From assembly GCF_015865035.1 (NCBI RefSeq), contig NZ_JADZGI010000001.1, positions 2,108,001 through 2,172,000 on the forward strand: a DNA stretch of 64,000 bases. The letters run 5' to 3'. The translations under genes and the position numbers were made by a program. The notes beneath the pieces are model-generated. The model had not been told where the DNA came from, made no database searches, and saw only the letters and a program-made list of their open reading frames with translations. This document shows positions 25,146 to 34,093 of this stretch, one piece after another. The DNA comes from Novosphingobium aureum (GTDB lineage: Bacteria; Pseudomonadota; Alphaproteobacteria; Sphingomonadales; Sphingomonadaceae). The stretch's first letter is position 1, and the number at the start of each line of letters is the position of its first letter.

Positions 25146-25874
25146 TCAGCGCTCGAGTTCGACCAGTTCGTACCAGGTCTGCATGTAGCCGCCGACGCCG
25201 CCCTGCACGAAGATCGCGTCATCATCGGCCGTGACCCACACGTCGTAGGCGGGATGCGCCTCGCCGTTGGCCGCGACCATGCCGCCCTCGTCGTCGGTGA
25301 ACTGGAAGTGGTGGCAATCGAAGGTGCCGGCAGCGACGGTCACCGTCTCGTCACCGACGTAGCCCAGCTCGATCACCGATTCCACGATCATCGGCGGGGT
25401 CGCGCCGCGGTGGTCGGGCGACGGCAGGAAGCAGCGGAACTTGCGCTTGTGCGCACCGAGCGAGCGGTCGATCTTCTTGGTGATGTAGGCGTCGGCGACG
25501 ATCGGGTGCGTGCCGAAACCGTCGAATTCTCCGTTGAGCGCCATGGTCTGCGACATGCGCCCGATCGAGGGGCCGTAGCTCTCGCATTCGACCGTGTCTT
25601 CGCCGACGATGAACAGGCCCGAGCCCATGAACTTGTCACCGATGGTTAGGCGCACGAAGCAGTCCATCGGCCGATCGTTTTCGTCAAGACTGTAGACGAT
25701 GTCGCGGTGCACCGTGGGATCGGGCTCGTCGATTTCGCAGCGCGCACGCAGCGTGCGCTTGTTGTCCGAGTGGTGCGTCCAGGTGAAGGTCTCGCGGCCA
25801 CGCTCGTGCCCTTCGCGTCCGGGCTTGCGCGAGGTGTAGAGGATCTTGCCGGATATCGTGCGGTGCTTCTGCAT
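25146..25874 (-). CDS. Conserved protein of unknown function, beta-rich
   Basis: A 242-residue soluble protein without signal peptide or membrane segment. Its sequence alternates polar strands (ISGKILYTSRK, ETFTWTHHSDNKRTLRARCEI, FVRLTIGDKFMGSGLFIV), suggesting a large beta-barrel or DUF3108-like fold, and ends GGVGGYMQTWYELVELER. I do not recognise a defined family. It is the last gene of the operon starting at 30865, so it is probably connected with the same pathway. A binding or lyase role cannot be chosen from sequence alone. Confidence 0.7.
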   Translation of the reverse strand: MQKHRTISGKILYTSRKPGREGHERGRETFTWTHHSDNKRTLRARCEIDEPDPTVHRDIVYSLDENDRPMDCFVRLTIGDKFMGSGLFIVGEDTVECESYGPSIGRMSQTMALNGEFDGFGTHPIVADAYITKKIDRSLGAHKRKFRCFLPSPDHRGATPPMIVESVIELGYVGDETVTVAAGTFDCHHFQFTDDEGGMVAANGEAHPAYDVWVTADDDAIFVQGGVGGYMQTWYELVELER

Positions 25875-25913
25875 GGGTTCTCCCTGTTGGAAAAAGCTGA
25901 GTGGAGCGCTCGA

Positions 25914-26576
25914 TCAGAGCGGCGTTGCAATGCCGAGGTAGGATGCGATCAGGACGGCGATCCACAAGGTCATGACGGTGGGCTGCGTGATCGCGATGAC
26001 GCCCTTGATCGCGCGGTCGCCCTCCGGGTTCGCGCCGTTCTGCTTGAGATCGATGATCGCCGGAAAGAGCGGCACGAGCTGGCGTCGCACGAGCAGGCCG
26101 ATGAAGATGCAGAACGCGAGCACCAGCAGCTTGAGCGCGATGAACAGCGGCATCGCGATGATGTCGATCAGCCCAGCCACGCCGCTGGCAAGCAGCGCGG
26201 CAAGCACGAGGTAGCGGATCGCAAGATCGACCTGCTTGTAGGTCTTCCCAGCGGGGCCGTGCTTTAGGTGCACCGTCCAGGCGAGCGCAAGCCAGACGAG
26301 GCCCGCGACCCAGACCGCGACGACGGCCGAGGTCGGCAGCTGCAGCCAGCCCTTGACCACGGCCAGCGTGAAGCCGGTCGGAAACGCCAGGATCAGCGTC
26401 GTGCGCGGCGCCATGTCGATGTTGTTGAGGATGGTCAGGGCCATCAGGCGCTCGGGCACCGAACGCTTGGCATCGACCATGAAGCGCGAGGAGTAGAAGG
26501 CGCCGAGGTCGCCGCCCAGCCAGTAGATCGGGATCAGGATGTGCAGCAGGGTTAGCAGGGCAAGGCCGGTGTCCAT
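25914..26576 (-). CDS. Integral membrane protein, paralogue of 41046-41723
   Basis: A 220-residue protein with about five to six hydrophobic helices. The N-terminal helix contains HILIPIYWLGGDLGAF, matching HIVAMVYWLGGEWGVF in the second paralogue. Both also share a basic loop after helix 1 and a similar helix order. The histidine and the WLGG motif in helix 1 recall haem- or metal-binding membrane proteins of the CopD/DUF2269 kind, but I cannot assign a family. It lies in the HapK-to-25146 operon. Electron transfer or passage of a small molecule is a guess. Confidence 0.75.
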   Translation of the reverse strand: MDTGLALLTLLHILIPIYWLGGDLGAFYSSRFMVDAKRSVPERLMALTILNNIDMAPRTTLILAFPTGFTLAVVKGWLQLPTSAVVAVWVAGLVWLALAWTVHLKHGPAGKTYKQVDLAIRYLVLAALLASGVAGLIDIIAMPLFIALKLLVLAFCIFIGLLVRRQLVPLFPAIIDLKQNGANPEGDRAIKGVIAITQPTVMTLWIAVLIASYLGIATPL

Positions 26577-26581
26577 GGCTC

Positions 26582-27433
26582 TCAGGTGTCCTTGTGGCTT
26601 GATGCGGTGGCGAAGAAGCGGGCCATTTCGGAACGGCGCTTCTCGCGGAAGACAGGATCATCGAGGCGCGGCAGCGATACGGTCCTGCCAAGCGGTATCA
26701 GCGCGGTCAGCGCCTCGCGGGTCTCGTCGAGGGGGTCGTTGCTCGCCGCGGCCATCAGCACAGGGCAGCCGATCAGCGGCAAGCGCTCGTCTGCGGGCCA
26801 CTGGAAGGCGGCGCGGTAGTTGAGATGATAGGTCGTCGAAGCCTTCATCACTTCGACCAGCCAGGCGTGGAAATCCTCGGGGCTGCCCATCCCGCCATCG
26901 CGGCGGGCCTCGCGCGTGCGGCGGTACCAGGGATAGAACAGGTACTGATCGCGGCAGAAGTGGAACAGGCGCATGAGATAGGCGCCTTCGAGATCGGGCT
27001 CGAAGGGCCTGGCATAGTTCTCGAGAATATCGCGCAGCTCCTCGCCCTCGACCAGCGCCACGCCGTCGAGAACCAGATGGCTCACGCGGGTCGGCGCCAT
27101 GATCGCAAGCTCCGCCGCGATGGCCGCCCCGGTATGCGAGCCGTAGACCCTGACCGTCTCGAGCCCGAGCGCATCGATGAAGCCGAGCATGGCCGCCGCG
27201 AGGTCCGCGACGCTGGGCTCGACAACGCCAAGCGCGACGCTGTCGCCATTGCCCGGGGTGTCGGGCGCGAAGACCTGCGCCTCACCGGCGAAGTCCTCGA
27301 TCAGCCGCAGTTGCTGGCGCGAACTGCCCGGCGAGGCGTGAAGGATGAGCAGAGGCTCGCCTCCCTCCCCGGCCGTGCGATAGTGCATCTGCCCATGCGG
27401 CAGATCCACGAAGCCGCGACGGATCTGGCTCAT
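26582..27433 (-). CDS. Alpha/beta-fold hydrolase with histidine at the nucleophile elbow
   Basis: A 283-residue alpha/beta-hydrolase. Oxyanion region LLILHASPGSS, strand and turn VFAPDTPGNGDS, and a late acid/His region are recognisable. The nucleophile elbow reads VYGSHTGAA, with H100 where the catalytic Ser, Asp or Cys of G-x-Nuc-x-G normally stands, so ordinary esterase chemistry is doubtful; S99 is next to it. I start at ATG 27433, which overlaps the VOC gene stop, although an open frame continues upstream inside that gene. C-C bond hydrolysis or a cofactor-free reaction are possibilities. Confidence 0.82.
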   Translation of the reverse strand: MSQIRRGFVDLPHGQMHYRTAGEGGEPLLILHASPGSSRQQLRLIEDFAGEAQVFAPDTPGNGDSVALGVVEPSVADLAAAMLGFIDALGLETVRVYGSHTGAAIAAELAIMAPTRVSHLVLDGVALVEGEELRDILENYARPFEPDLEGAYLMRLFHFCRDQYLFYPWYRRTREARRDGGMGSPEDFHAWLVEVMKASTTYHLNYRAAFQWPADERLPLIGCPVLMAAASNDPLDETREALTALIPLGRTVSLPRLDDPVFREKRRSEMARFFATASSHKDT

Positions 27434-28320
27434 ATCGTGCCGCCTTCGATGACCTCGAGCAGCGCGCCTTCCGGGGTGAGCAGCACGCCGCTGCGCTTCC
27501 CTGCATAGAGCGGCCCTTCGCGCACCACAGGAGCGCTTGCCCAGTGCCCGTCGAGCCGCGCGAAATCGGGATGCAGCATCGAGGTGATCGCAACCCCCGG
27601 CGGCAGCGCGCCTTCGTGCTTCTCGCGGACAGTCGCTTCGGCGGGGTATTGGTCGATCTCGAGGAAGGTCTGGCCCGCCCCGCGCGCGGTGACGATGGGC
27701 GTCTTGGTCTCCGGATCGAGATCGAAGGCCTGGTTGATCATCGAATAGCGGATCGGCACCGGATCGATCACAGGAAGGCCCAGCACGTCCTCGACCCATT
27801 TGACGCTGGCTTCGAGATCGTCGCTGGCGAGCACCATGATGAAGGGGCGGTCGACGAGCGAGGTCGGGTTCGGCAACCCGGAACCCTCTCCGGGCTGCAG
27901 GATCTGCGTCAGGTAGACGATCTCCTGGTCGTCGCCCTTGACCTGCATCGGCTTGACCGTGGCAAAGCCGTCGAGGTCCTTGGGCGGCCCGATGATCTCG
28001 AAGGGGCTCTCTTCCATCCGGGCGCTCACCGCCATGACGTCGCTCACGCAGATCTCGGTCGCGGCCCAGCCATAGGTGCGGATCGGCGCATAGGAGGCAA
28101 CCGGATCGCCCTCGACGAAGCGCAGGAACACCTCTTCGCCCGAGGCGGGCTGGAGCAGTGCATAAGGGCGACCTGCCGAGGCCGGGGCCTGCCAGGCCTG
28201 CGCGAGATCGTCGGGCACATTGCCCTCTTCGACCACGCGGTAGTCCATCCATTCACTGTAACGCGCGCTCGATGCGGCGACGTCGGCAACGACCAGGGTT
28301 GCGCACTTGAGTAGGGTCAT
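27430..28320 (-). CDS. Two-module VOC-superfamily protein
   Basis: A 296-residue protein of the vicinal-oxygen-chelate superfamily with two tandem modules (about 1-130 and 140-290), as in extradiol dioxygenases and glyoxalase-like isomerases. Module 2 starts RPFIMVLASDDLEASVKWVEDVLGL, a typical first strand-helix. Possible metal ligands are not obvious enough to assign a reaction. It sits between the PrpD-like and hydrolase genes with a four-base overlap. A second two-module protein of the same kind is at 62229. Confidence 0.82.
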   Translation of the reverse strand: MTLLKCATLVVADVAASSARYSEWMDYRVVEEGNVPDDLAQAWQAPASAGRPYALLQPASGEEVFLRFVEGDPVASYAPIRTYGWAATEICVSDVMAVSARMEESPFEIIGPPKDLDGFATVKPMQVKGDDQEIVYLTQILQPGEGSGLPNPTSLVDRPFIMVLASDDLEASVKWVEDVLGLPVIDPVPIRYSMINQAFDLDPETKTPIVTARGAGQTFLEIDQYPAEATVREKHEGALPPGVAITSMLHPDFARLDGHWASAPVVREGPLYAGKRSGVLLTPEGALLEVIEGGTI

Positions 28321-28354
28321 CGCGAAGATCCTGCTTGCTGGATATCTGTTGGGT

Positions 28355-29737
28355 TCAGCCCATCACGCCGCTGGCGCGAAGGGTGGCCATGGCGTCGGTG
28401 GCGCTCACGAGTTCGTCGACGGCTGTGAGCAGCGGCTCGTGACAGGCGCCGAGCCCTGCAAATTCAAGACAGCCCAGTGCCTTTTCCATGTGTTGCTCGC
28501 GGCTGAGCGGCCATTGCGGAGAGCCGAACTGCACCTCGACATCGCGCACCAGCGTCTCGCCAGACCGGGTCCGCGCAATCGCGCGGGCCGGGGCGAAGGC
28601 GGCCATGTCGGGGTTGTCGTTGGCAATCACCGCGATCTTTCCGGCGAGCGCATGGACCTCGGGATCGTCGAGCGAAGCACGCTGGAAGTCGCCGAGCGCA
28701 ACCTTGCCGCGCAGCAATGTCACTGCCGCAAGATACTGCATGCACAACCGCGCATAACCGGGTTCCATGCCGGGCTTTGCGGGCCTGCCGACGAGGCGGT
28801 GGATCAGTGGTGGTGCGTGGTATTCGAGGCTCTCGAGGTCCTGCGCGCTCAGGCCCTGTTCGCGCATCAAGTCCTGCACGGCAACGATGCCGCCATGGCC
28901 TGCCCGGCCCGTCGGGAACGGCTTCCAGCTGACCTCGGTGATGCGGTGTCCATCGCCAAGCCGTGCAAGAGCGGGCGCGAGCGCCTCGCGCTTTTCCATC
29001 AGTGCGAAGAAGCCGAAAGGACCATCGAGTGGGTGTTCGACGCCGGGCATTCCCGTCCGCGCAAGGTCGATCGCGACGAGTGCATTGCGCGCAGCATTGG
29101 CGACCTGCACCGGCAGTGCGGGCTTGCCCTCGACATGTGCTTGCATCGTGCCGGAAACGAGGGCGAGAGCATGCCCGAAGGCATCAAGCGCCTGCGCGCG
29201 CGACATGCGTCGCATGCGGGCGATGCCCGCGACGCAACCGAAGATGCCTGCGGTCGCCGGACGGAAGAAGGTCAGCGCATCGGGGGCGGCGATGCCAAGC
29301 GTCACCGAGACGTCGACAGCCGCGACAATCGCGGCGAGGAAGTCGGTGCCGGCAACCGCAGGACCGCGCTCGGCATCGGCCAGCAAGGCCGCGAGCGCGG
29401 TCGCCATCGGGTGCAGCACCGCGGGTTCATGGACGCAGTCGTATTCCTGCCCGTGGATCTGGAAGCCGTTGACGAAGGCTGCCGAGGGCGCGGGCAAACG
29501 CACGCCGGGACGCCCGAGCACCGAGGCATCGCGCCCCTCACCCCAGCCCGAGGCCATTGCGAAGACGCCCTCGGCATGCGCCGCGTTGCGCCCGGCCGCA
29601 CCGACCGCGAGGCTGTCGTGAAGGAAGGTCCTCGCCATCGCCTGCGCCTCGGTCGGGATGGCATCCCACTCGAGCGAAAGCGCGTGGTCGACGAGGACGT
29701 GCGCGGGATTTTGCAGATTGTCGCCCCCGGTGCTCAT
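28355..29737 (-). CDS. MmgE/PrpD-family protein
   Basis: A 460-residue member of the family that includes 2-methylcitrate dehydratase, cis-aconitate decarboxylase and iminodisuccinate epimerase. Family hallmarks are the N-terminal helical domain (AMARTFLHDSLAVGAAG), the substrate-loop region INGFQIHGQEYD-like (VNGFQIHGQEYDCVHEPAVLHP) and the lid segment SWKPFPTGRAGHGG. It probably dehydrates, hydrates or decarboxylates a branched dicarboxylate or tricarboxylate here. It lies between an SDR and a VOC protein in the same operon. The exact reaction cannot be predicted. Confidence 0.88.
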   Translation of the reverse strand: MSTGGDNLQNPAHVLVDHALSLEWDAIPTEAQAMARTFLHDSLAVGAAGRNAAHAEGVFAMASGWGEGRDASVLGRPGVRLPAPSAAFVNGFQIHGQEYDCVHEPAVLHPMATALAALLADAERGPAVAGTDFLAAIVAAVDVSVTLGIAAPDALTFFRPATAGIFGCVAGIARMRRMSRAQALDAFGHALALVSGTMQAHVEGKPALPVQVANAARNALVAIDLARTGMPGVEHPLDGPFGFFALMEKREALAPALARLGDGHRITEVSWKPFPTGRAGHGGIVAVQDLMREQGLSAQDLESLEYHAPPLIHRLVGRPAKPGMEPGYARLCMQYLAAVTLLRGKVALGDFQRASLDDPEVHALAGKIAVIANDNPDMAAFAPARAIARTRSGETLVRDVEVQFGSPQWPLSREQHMEKALGCLEFAGLGACHEPLLTAVDELVSATDAMATLRASGVMG

Positions 29738-29738
29738 C

Positions 29739-30560
29739 TCAGTGCGGCTCCTCGCCGCCCGAGACGTTCATGCTCTCGCCGGTGATGTAGATCGCCTCGT
29801 CCGAGCACAGGAACGCGATGGCCGAGGCGGTATCCTGCGGCAGGCCGGGACGGCCCATCGGAATACGCGCAGCCATGCGCTTGAGGTACTCCTCGACGCT
29901 GATCCCCTGCACTTGCGCAAAGTGCTCGTTCTGCCACTTGCCAAGGCCGGTGGTGACGTGGTTCGGGCACACGTTGTTGACAGTGATGCCTTCGGGCCCG
30001 AGCTCGATCGAGGCCGAGCGCACGAGGCCGACTAGCGCGTGCTTGGACGAGGTATAGGCCTGTGCGTGCGGGAAGCCCGACTTGGCGGCCTGGCTCGCGA
30101 CGTTGATGATGCGCCCGCCCTTGCCGGCCGCAATCATCCGCTTGGCCGCGGCCTGCAGGCCGTACCATGCGCCGTTCAGGTTGACGTCGATCACCGCGCG
30201 CCAGTCGTCCACGGAGACGTCGACCAGCGGCTTCATGATATAGCCGATGCCTGCGTTGTTCACCCAGATGTCGAGCGAGCCGAAAGTCTCGATCGCGTGG
30301 TCCGCCAGCGCCTCGACCTGCGCGGGGTCGCGCACGTCGCACGCGAAAGTGGTGGCATCGCTCGGCATGGCCTCGGCGATGCGCTTCATCTCGTCGGTGC
30401 TGCCGATCATGGCATCGGGCGTCGAGGCATCGCGCGAGGTGCCGATGTCCGAGATGACGACCTTCGCGCCCTCTTCGGAGAGCCGCCGCACGATGGCCTC
30501 GCCCAGCCCTCCCTCGCGACCCGAGCCAGTGACGACTGCAACCTTGCCGGCAAACCTCAC
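29739..30560 (-). CDS. SDR-family oxidoreductase
   Basis: A classical short-chain dehydrogenase of 273 residues. It has the coenzyme motif TGSGREGGLG, the NNAG motif (VNNAGIGY), and catalytic Ser and YxxxK (NVASQAAKSGFPHAQAYTSSK). A short insert after the second strand (about residues 40-60) is unusual. I use GTG 30560, which overlaps the HapK-like stop in a GTGA junction and gives the normal RFAGKVAVVTG start. The open frame goes further upstream without homologous sequence. It is coupled to the HapK-like gene. Confidence 0.9.
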   Translation of the reverse strand: MRFAGKVAVVTGSGREGGLGEAIVRRLSEEGAKVVISDIGTSRDASTPDAMIGSTDEMKRIAEAMPSDATTFACDVRDPAQVEALADHAIETFGSLDIWVNNAGIGYIMKPLVDVSVDDWRAVIDVNLNGAWYGLQAAAKRMIAAGKGGRIINVASQAAKSGFPHAQAYTSSKHALVGLVRSASIELGPEGITVNNVCPNHVTTGLGKWQNEHFAQVQGISVEEYLKRMAARIPMGRPGLPQDTASAIAFLCSDEAIYITGESMNVSGGEEPH

Positions 30561-30865
30561 GCCACCAGCTCCTCGGTCATCACGAAGGTGACATCGACCA
30601 TGCCCTGGAAGGTGCTCGCGACCTCCTGCATGATCTCGCTCTGCGCGTCGGCGGCGAACTGCTCCATGTCGTTGACGTCGAGAACTTCGATATATCCGAA
30701 GGGCGGCTTCTCGTCCGAGCCCAGGACTGCGGTCGAGCGATAGACTCGGAAGCTGTCGATCGACTTGAGGCTGTTGGCGGTCGGCAGGTCCGTCTCGCGC
30801 GCCCAGGCCTCGTACTGCTCTACCGAAACGCCCGGTTTCAGGTTGAATACCGCGAAAATGATCAT
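30557..30865 (-). CDS. RedY/HapK-like dimeric alpha-beta-barrel protein
   Basis: A 102-residue protein beginning IIFAVFNLKPGVSVEQYEAWARETDLPT, the signature of the RedY-like HapK group, a ferredoxin-like dimeric alpha-beta fold. Family members occur in prodiginine and bisindole pathways, where RedY-type enzymes act on pyrrole or indole intermediates, but many others sit in unstudied catabolic clusters. It is the first gene of the leftward operon, immediately beside the divergent methyltransferase operon. A role with a pyrrole-like compound is an inference from the family. Confidence 0.8.
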   Translation of the reverse strand: MIIFAVFNLKPGVSVEQYEAWARETDLPTANSLKSIDSFRVYRSTAVLGSDEKPPFGYIEVLDVNDMEQFAADAQSEIMQEVASTFQGMVDVTFVMTEELVA

Positions 30866-30967
30866 CTCGATCCCCTTTTCCTTGTCGCCTGCCGATCATG
30901 GCATCACGGCTACTTGCGTACCTTGTAACGGCAATATACCATAAGGCTATAACAAATGAGGTAGGCC
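30866..30967. promoter_or_regulatory. Divergent promoter region of the two central operons
   Basis: A 102-base region between the leftward HapK-like operon and the rightward methyltransferase operon. It is AT-rich near 30933-30958 (ATATACCATAAGGCTATAACAAAT). A degenerate form of the island motif, CTACTTGCGTAC, is present at 30909-30920. GAGG lies six bases before the GTG at 30968. Both operons are probably controlled from here. Confidence 0.5.
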
Positions 30968-32200
30968 GTGAAGACCCATCGCACATCACCCAAGGCAAAC
31001 GACCCTAGCGCGGCCTACGACGGGCCCCCGGACTATCGCGTCATTGGTCGCCATGCGGTCTTCCCGCAGACCAGCCACGACGAGATCGAGCGAATCAACT
31101 TCCTCGCGCAGATGAACCGGCACCTCGCCGCACGCGTCGTGCCCGGCGTGAAGGCTGCGTACGAACAGCGCGTCGTCCCCGCGTTCGAAGCCGAGAACGG
31201 GCGTCCGATCGCCGACCGCCACGAGGCGCGCAAGGCGCTGCTCAAGGACCCCGCCTTCCAGACCTGGTCCGCACTGCGCCGCATGACGATGGAGCAGCGC
31301 CAGCAGGCGGGTCGCTGGACCGCGCTGCGCCAGGCCGAAGAGCTTGCCGAGATCGCGGCGGAGCTTACCGATGGCGACGAGCGCCTCTCGCTCGATCCCT
31401 CTGTGGCGATCCCGCGCTATGTCTCGGCGGTCGATCACCACTGCATGCCGGGCAGCTATCACACCGAATATTTCGAGGGCGACGTCACCAACGGCGCCAA
31501 TTACGATCATGCGGGTTTCGTCACCACCAGCGGCCTGCTCGGCAAGTATTCCGATGGCGGCGGTCAGGCCGTGGTCAACTGGGTTCGCAAGAACCTGCCC
31601 GACTTCAAACCCAGGACGATCCTCGAGATCGGCGGCACGGTCGGCCATTCCAGCCTGCCGCTCGCCCAGGCCTATCCCGAGGCCGAGATGACGATCGTCG
31701 ATCTCGGCGCGCCGGTGCTGCGCTACGGTCTTGCCCGCGCCAAGTCGCTGGGCGTCGAGAACGTACGCTTCGTCCAGGCCAGCGGCGAGGACCTTTCGGG
31801 CTTTCCCGATGCGAGCTTCGACTGGATCCAGACGACGATGTTCCTGCACGAACTCTCGACTACCGCGCTGCGCAACATCTTCCGCGAGACGCGCCGTCTG
31901 CTGAAGCCCGGCGGCGTCGTGCTGCATGTCGAGCAGCCGCAATATTCGCCGGAAATGCCCCTGTTCGAGCAGGCGATGCGCGACTGGGATGCCTTCTACA
32001 ACAACGAGCCGTTCTGGAGCCGCATGCACGAGATGGATCTCGATGCCGCGATGGTCGATGCGGGATTCGAGAAGGACAGCCTGATCCATGGCGGCGTCTA
32101 CGGCGTCGTCGATCGCGAGCTGTTCCCCGACGCGGCCGAGGACGACACCGAGGATTACGGCCGCAAGGCGGCCTGGCACGTGATCGGAGCAGTGGCATGA
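30968..32200 (+). CDS. SAM-dependent methyltransferase with distinctive N-terminal domain (copy 1)
   Basis: A 410-residue protein. The C-terminal half is a class I methyltransferase: motif I ILEIGGTVGHSSLPLA (about 218-233), then VRFVQASGEDLSGFPDASFDWIQ and the post-motif LLKPGGVVLHVEQPQY. The N-terminal ~150 residues are unlike standard methyltransferase caps and contain RHAVFPQTSHDEIERINF and DHHCMPGSYHTEYFEGDV, both conserved in copy 2 (42126). HCxPGSYH could bind metal or substrate. The start is GTG with GAGG upstream. It overlaps the gene for its small partner. Glycine-rich motif I has G-G-T rather than G-x-G, so catalytic activity should be tested. Confidence 0.85.
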   Translation: MKTHRTSPKANDPSAAYDGPPDYRVIGRHAVFPQTSHDEIERINFLAQMNRHLAARVVPGVKAAYEQRVVPAFEAENGRPIADRHEARKALLKDPAFQTWSALRRMTMEQRQQAGRWTALRQAEELAEIAAELTDGDERLSLDPSVAIPRYVSAVDHHCMPGSYHTEYFEGDVTNGANYDHAGFVTTSGLLGKYSDGGGQAVVNWVRKNLPDFKPRTILEIGGTVGHSSLPLAQAYPEAEMTIVDLGAPVLRYGLARAKSLGVENVRFVQASGEDLSGFPDASFDWIQTTMFLHELSTTALRNIFRETRRLLKPGGVVLHVEQPQYSPEMPLFEQAMRDWDAFYNNEPFWSRMHEMDLDAAMVDAGFEKDSLIHGGVYGVVDRELFPDAAEDDTEDYGRKAAWHVIGAVA

Positions 32201-32556
32201 GCTTCAACGACGCACTCAACGCAGCCGGTACCAAGCCCGCCGGCAAGCGCCCCTACTTCCTCGATGCACAGGTCGAGAAGGTTCTCGCAGTGACCATGAC
32301 CCTCGCGCAGGAGCTCGCCGTCGCGCGCCAGCGCAGCGACACGCTCGAGCGCCTGCTGCGCGAAAAGGGCGTGCTCGCCAAGGGTGAGATCGACGCCTTC
32401 GAGCCGAGCCGCGAGGCCTCTGCCGAGCGCCAGATGTGGAACCAGGAGTTCATCGCCCGCATCCTCAGGATCGTGCAGCAGGAAAACGAGGCCGAAGTGC
32501 TCAGGGACGATGTCGCCTCGGGCGATGTCGGCGAGGAACTGGCGAGGGACGCGTGA
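32197..32556 (+). CDS. Small helical partner of the methyltransferase (copy 1)
   Basis: A 119-residue, mostly helical charged protein without recognised domain. Its central segment VTMTLAQELAVARQRSDTLERLL is a predicted coiled coil, and the pattern RPYFxD ... DTLERLL ... ExxP-REA--ER ... IARxxRxxQQE is shared with the protein at 41755. In both loci this gene is coupled to the same type of methyltransferase by a four-base overlap, so the two proteins probably form a complex. It is followed two bases later by a flavoprotein gene. I know no described function. Confidence 0.75.
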   Translation: MSFNDALNAAGTKPAGKRPYFLDAQVEKVLAVTMTLAQELAVARQRSDTLERLLREKGVLAKGEIDAFEPSREASAERQMWNQEFIARILRIVQQENEAEVLRDDVASGDVGEELARDA

Positions 32557-32557
32557 G

Positions 32558-33955
32558 GTGAGCGTGGACTTCGAATTCACCGTCCCCGTGCTGGTCGTCG
32601 GCGGCGGCGCCTGTGGCTGCATTGCCGCGCTCTCTGCCGCGCATGCCGGAGCAGACGTGCTGCTGATCGAGCAGGACGTGCGCCCGATGGGCTCGACCGG
32701 CATGTCGCAGGGGCTGATCTGCGCCGCGGGTACCCGCGCGCAGGCCGAGGCCGGGATCGAGGACGATGCCGAACGCTACTACGCCGACATCATCGCCAAG
32801 ACCAAGGGCGAGACCGATCCGGTTCTTGCCCGCGCGATTGCCGAGAACGCGGGACCGACGGTTGACTGGATGGTCGCCGAGCTCGACATGCCGTGGTCGC
32901 TCGACAAGGGGTTTCGCCCTGCCTACGGCAACAGCACCTATCGGGTCCATGGCTGGCACGGTCATACCGGGCAGGACATGGTCGACCTCTTGCATCGCCG
33001 CCTCGACGACAACGGCGTCGACGTGATGACCGGTGCCAATCTGGTCGAGGTCCACGCCGATGACGAGGGGCGCGTTCGCGGTGTCACGCTCGAGCGGCCC
33101 GACGGCTCGCACGAGCAGGTCGGCTGCGAGGCTCTGGTGCTGGCCTGCGGCGGGTTCGCCGCGAACCACGAGATGGTTGCAAGGCACATGCCCGAGATGG
33201 CCGGCGCACGAAACAACGGGCACGAGGCAAGCCAGGGCATCGCAGTGCGTGTGGGCGAACAGCTCGGCGCGGCACTGGGCGACATGGGCGCCTATCAGGG
33301 CTATGCCATGCTCACCGAACCGCAGGGCATCCCGGTTCCGCCCGGAGTGCCGGTCGCCGGCGGCGTACTGGTCAACCTCGAAGGCAAGCGCTTTACCGAC
33401 GAGACCGCCGACATCGCAGGGATGGTCCATCCGGTCCTGCAGCAATCGGGCGATCACGTCTGGGTCGTCTATGACGCGCGGATTGAGAGCGAAGTCGCCT
33501 ACGTTCCCGAAATCCAGCAACTGAACGCGCTCAACGCTGCAAAGCGCGGCAACGGACCCGAAGAGCTTGCAGGCGTTATCGGCGTTCCTGCCGCTGCCCT
33601 TGCCGCAACGCTGGCCGATGCTGCTGCCGCACAGGCAGGCGGCGTACCCGATGCCTTGGGTCGCATCTGGGGCGAGGATCTCCCGCCCTCGGGCGAACTG
33701 CGCGCGCTCAAGGTCGTGGGTGCGATCTTCCATACGCAAGGCGGCCTGCAGATCGATGGCCATGCGCGCGTGCTGCGCCCCGACGGGACCGCACTGCCCA
33801 ATCTCTTCGCAGGTGGCGGCGCCGCCCGCTCGGTCTCGGGTCCCGCCCACTGGGGCTACCTGCCCGCGATGGGGCTTGCCACTGCGGTAACCTTCGGCCG
33901 GCTCGCAGGCCTCGCCGCCGCGCAAGTCGCCGGGCGGGTTCCCGCACCGACCTGA
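32558..33955 (+). CDS. FAD-binding fumarate-reductase/KstD-type flavoprotein
   Basis: A 465-residue flavoprotein of the succinate dehydrogenase/fumarate reductase family, soluble form. The FAD site is at the start (VPVLVVGGGACGCIAALSAAHAGADVLLIEQD), the active-site region contains GNSTYRVHGWHGHTGQDM, and the C-terminal FAD segment is NLFAGGGAARSVSGPAHWGYLPAMG. Members reduce or introduce C=C bonds next to carbonyl groups. The start is GTG at 32558, one base after the preceding stop. The longer frame upstream overlaps the small partner gene and is not used. Direction of catalysis is unknown. Confidence 0.87.
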   Translation: MSVDFEFTVPVLVVGGGACGCIAALSAAHAGADVLLIEQDVRPMGSTGMSQGLICAAGTRAQAEAGIEDDAERYYADIIAKTKGETDPVLARAIAENAGPTVDWMVAELDMPWSLDKGFRPAYGNSTYRVHGWHGHTGQDMVDLLHRRLDDNGVDVMTGANLVEVHADDEGRVRGVTLERPDGSHEQVGCEALVLACGGFAANHEMVARHMPEMAGARNNGHEASQGIAVRVGEQLGAALGDMGAYQGYAMLTEPQGIPVPPGVPVAGGVLVNLEGKRFTDETADIAGMVHPVLQQSGDHVWVVYDARIESEVAYVPEIQQLNALNAAKRGNGPEELAGVIGVPAAALAATLADAAAAQAGGVPDALGRIWGEDLPPSGELRALKVVGAIFHTQGGLQIDGHARVLRPDGTALPNLFAGGGAARSVSGPAHWGYLPAMGLATAVTFGRLAGLAAAQVAGRVPAPT

Positions 33956-34093
33956 CGCAATCTGCCCTGCGCCGCATCCGACAGGGGAACACTCGCGTCG
34001 AGAGCAACCGGCCCGACCCTCCCTTGCGCGAGGGTGCTGCGCAGCAAGAACGCACAATCGTCCCGTTTTCGCCCATTTCCACAGGAAGCTGCC

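Noticed and set aside
26582..28252. A 556-residue fusion protein ending in the alpha/beta-hydrolase
   Set aside because: The upstream part is an out-of-frame reading of the VOC gene; ATG 27433 gives a normal hydrolase.
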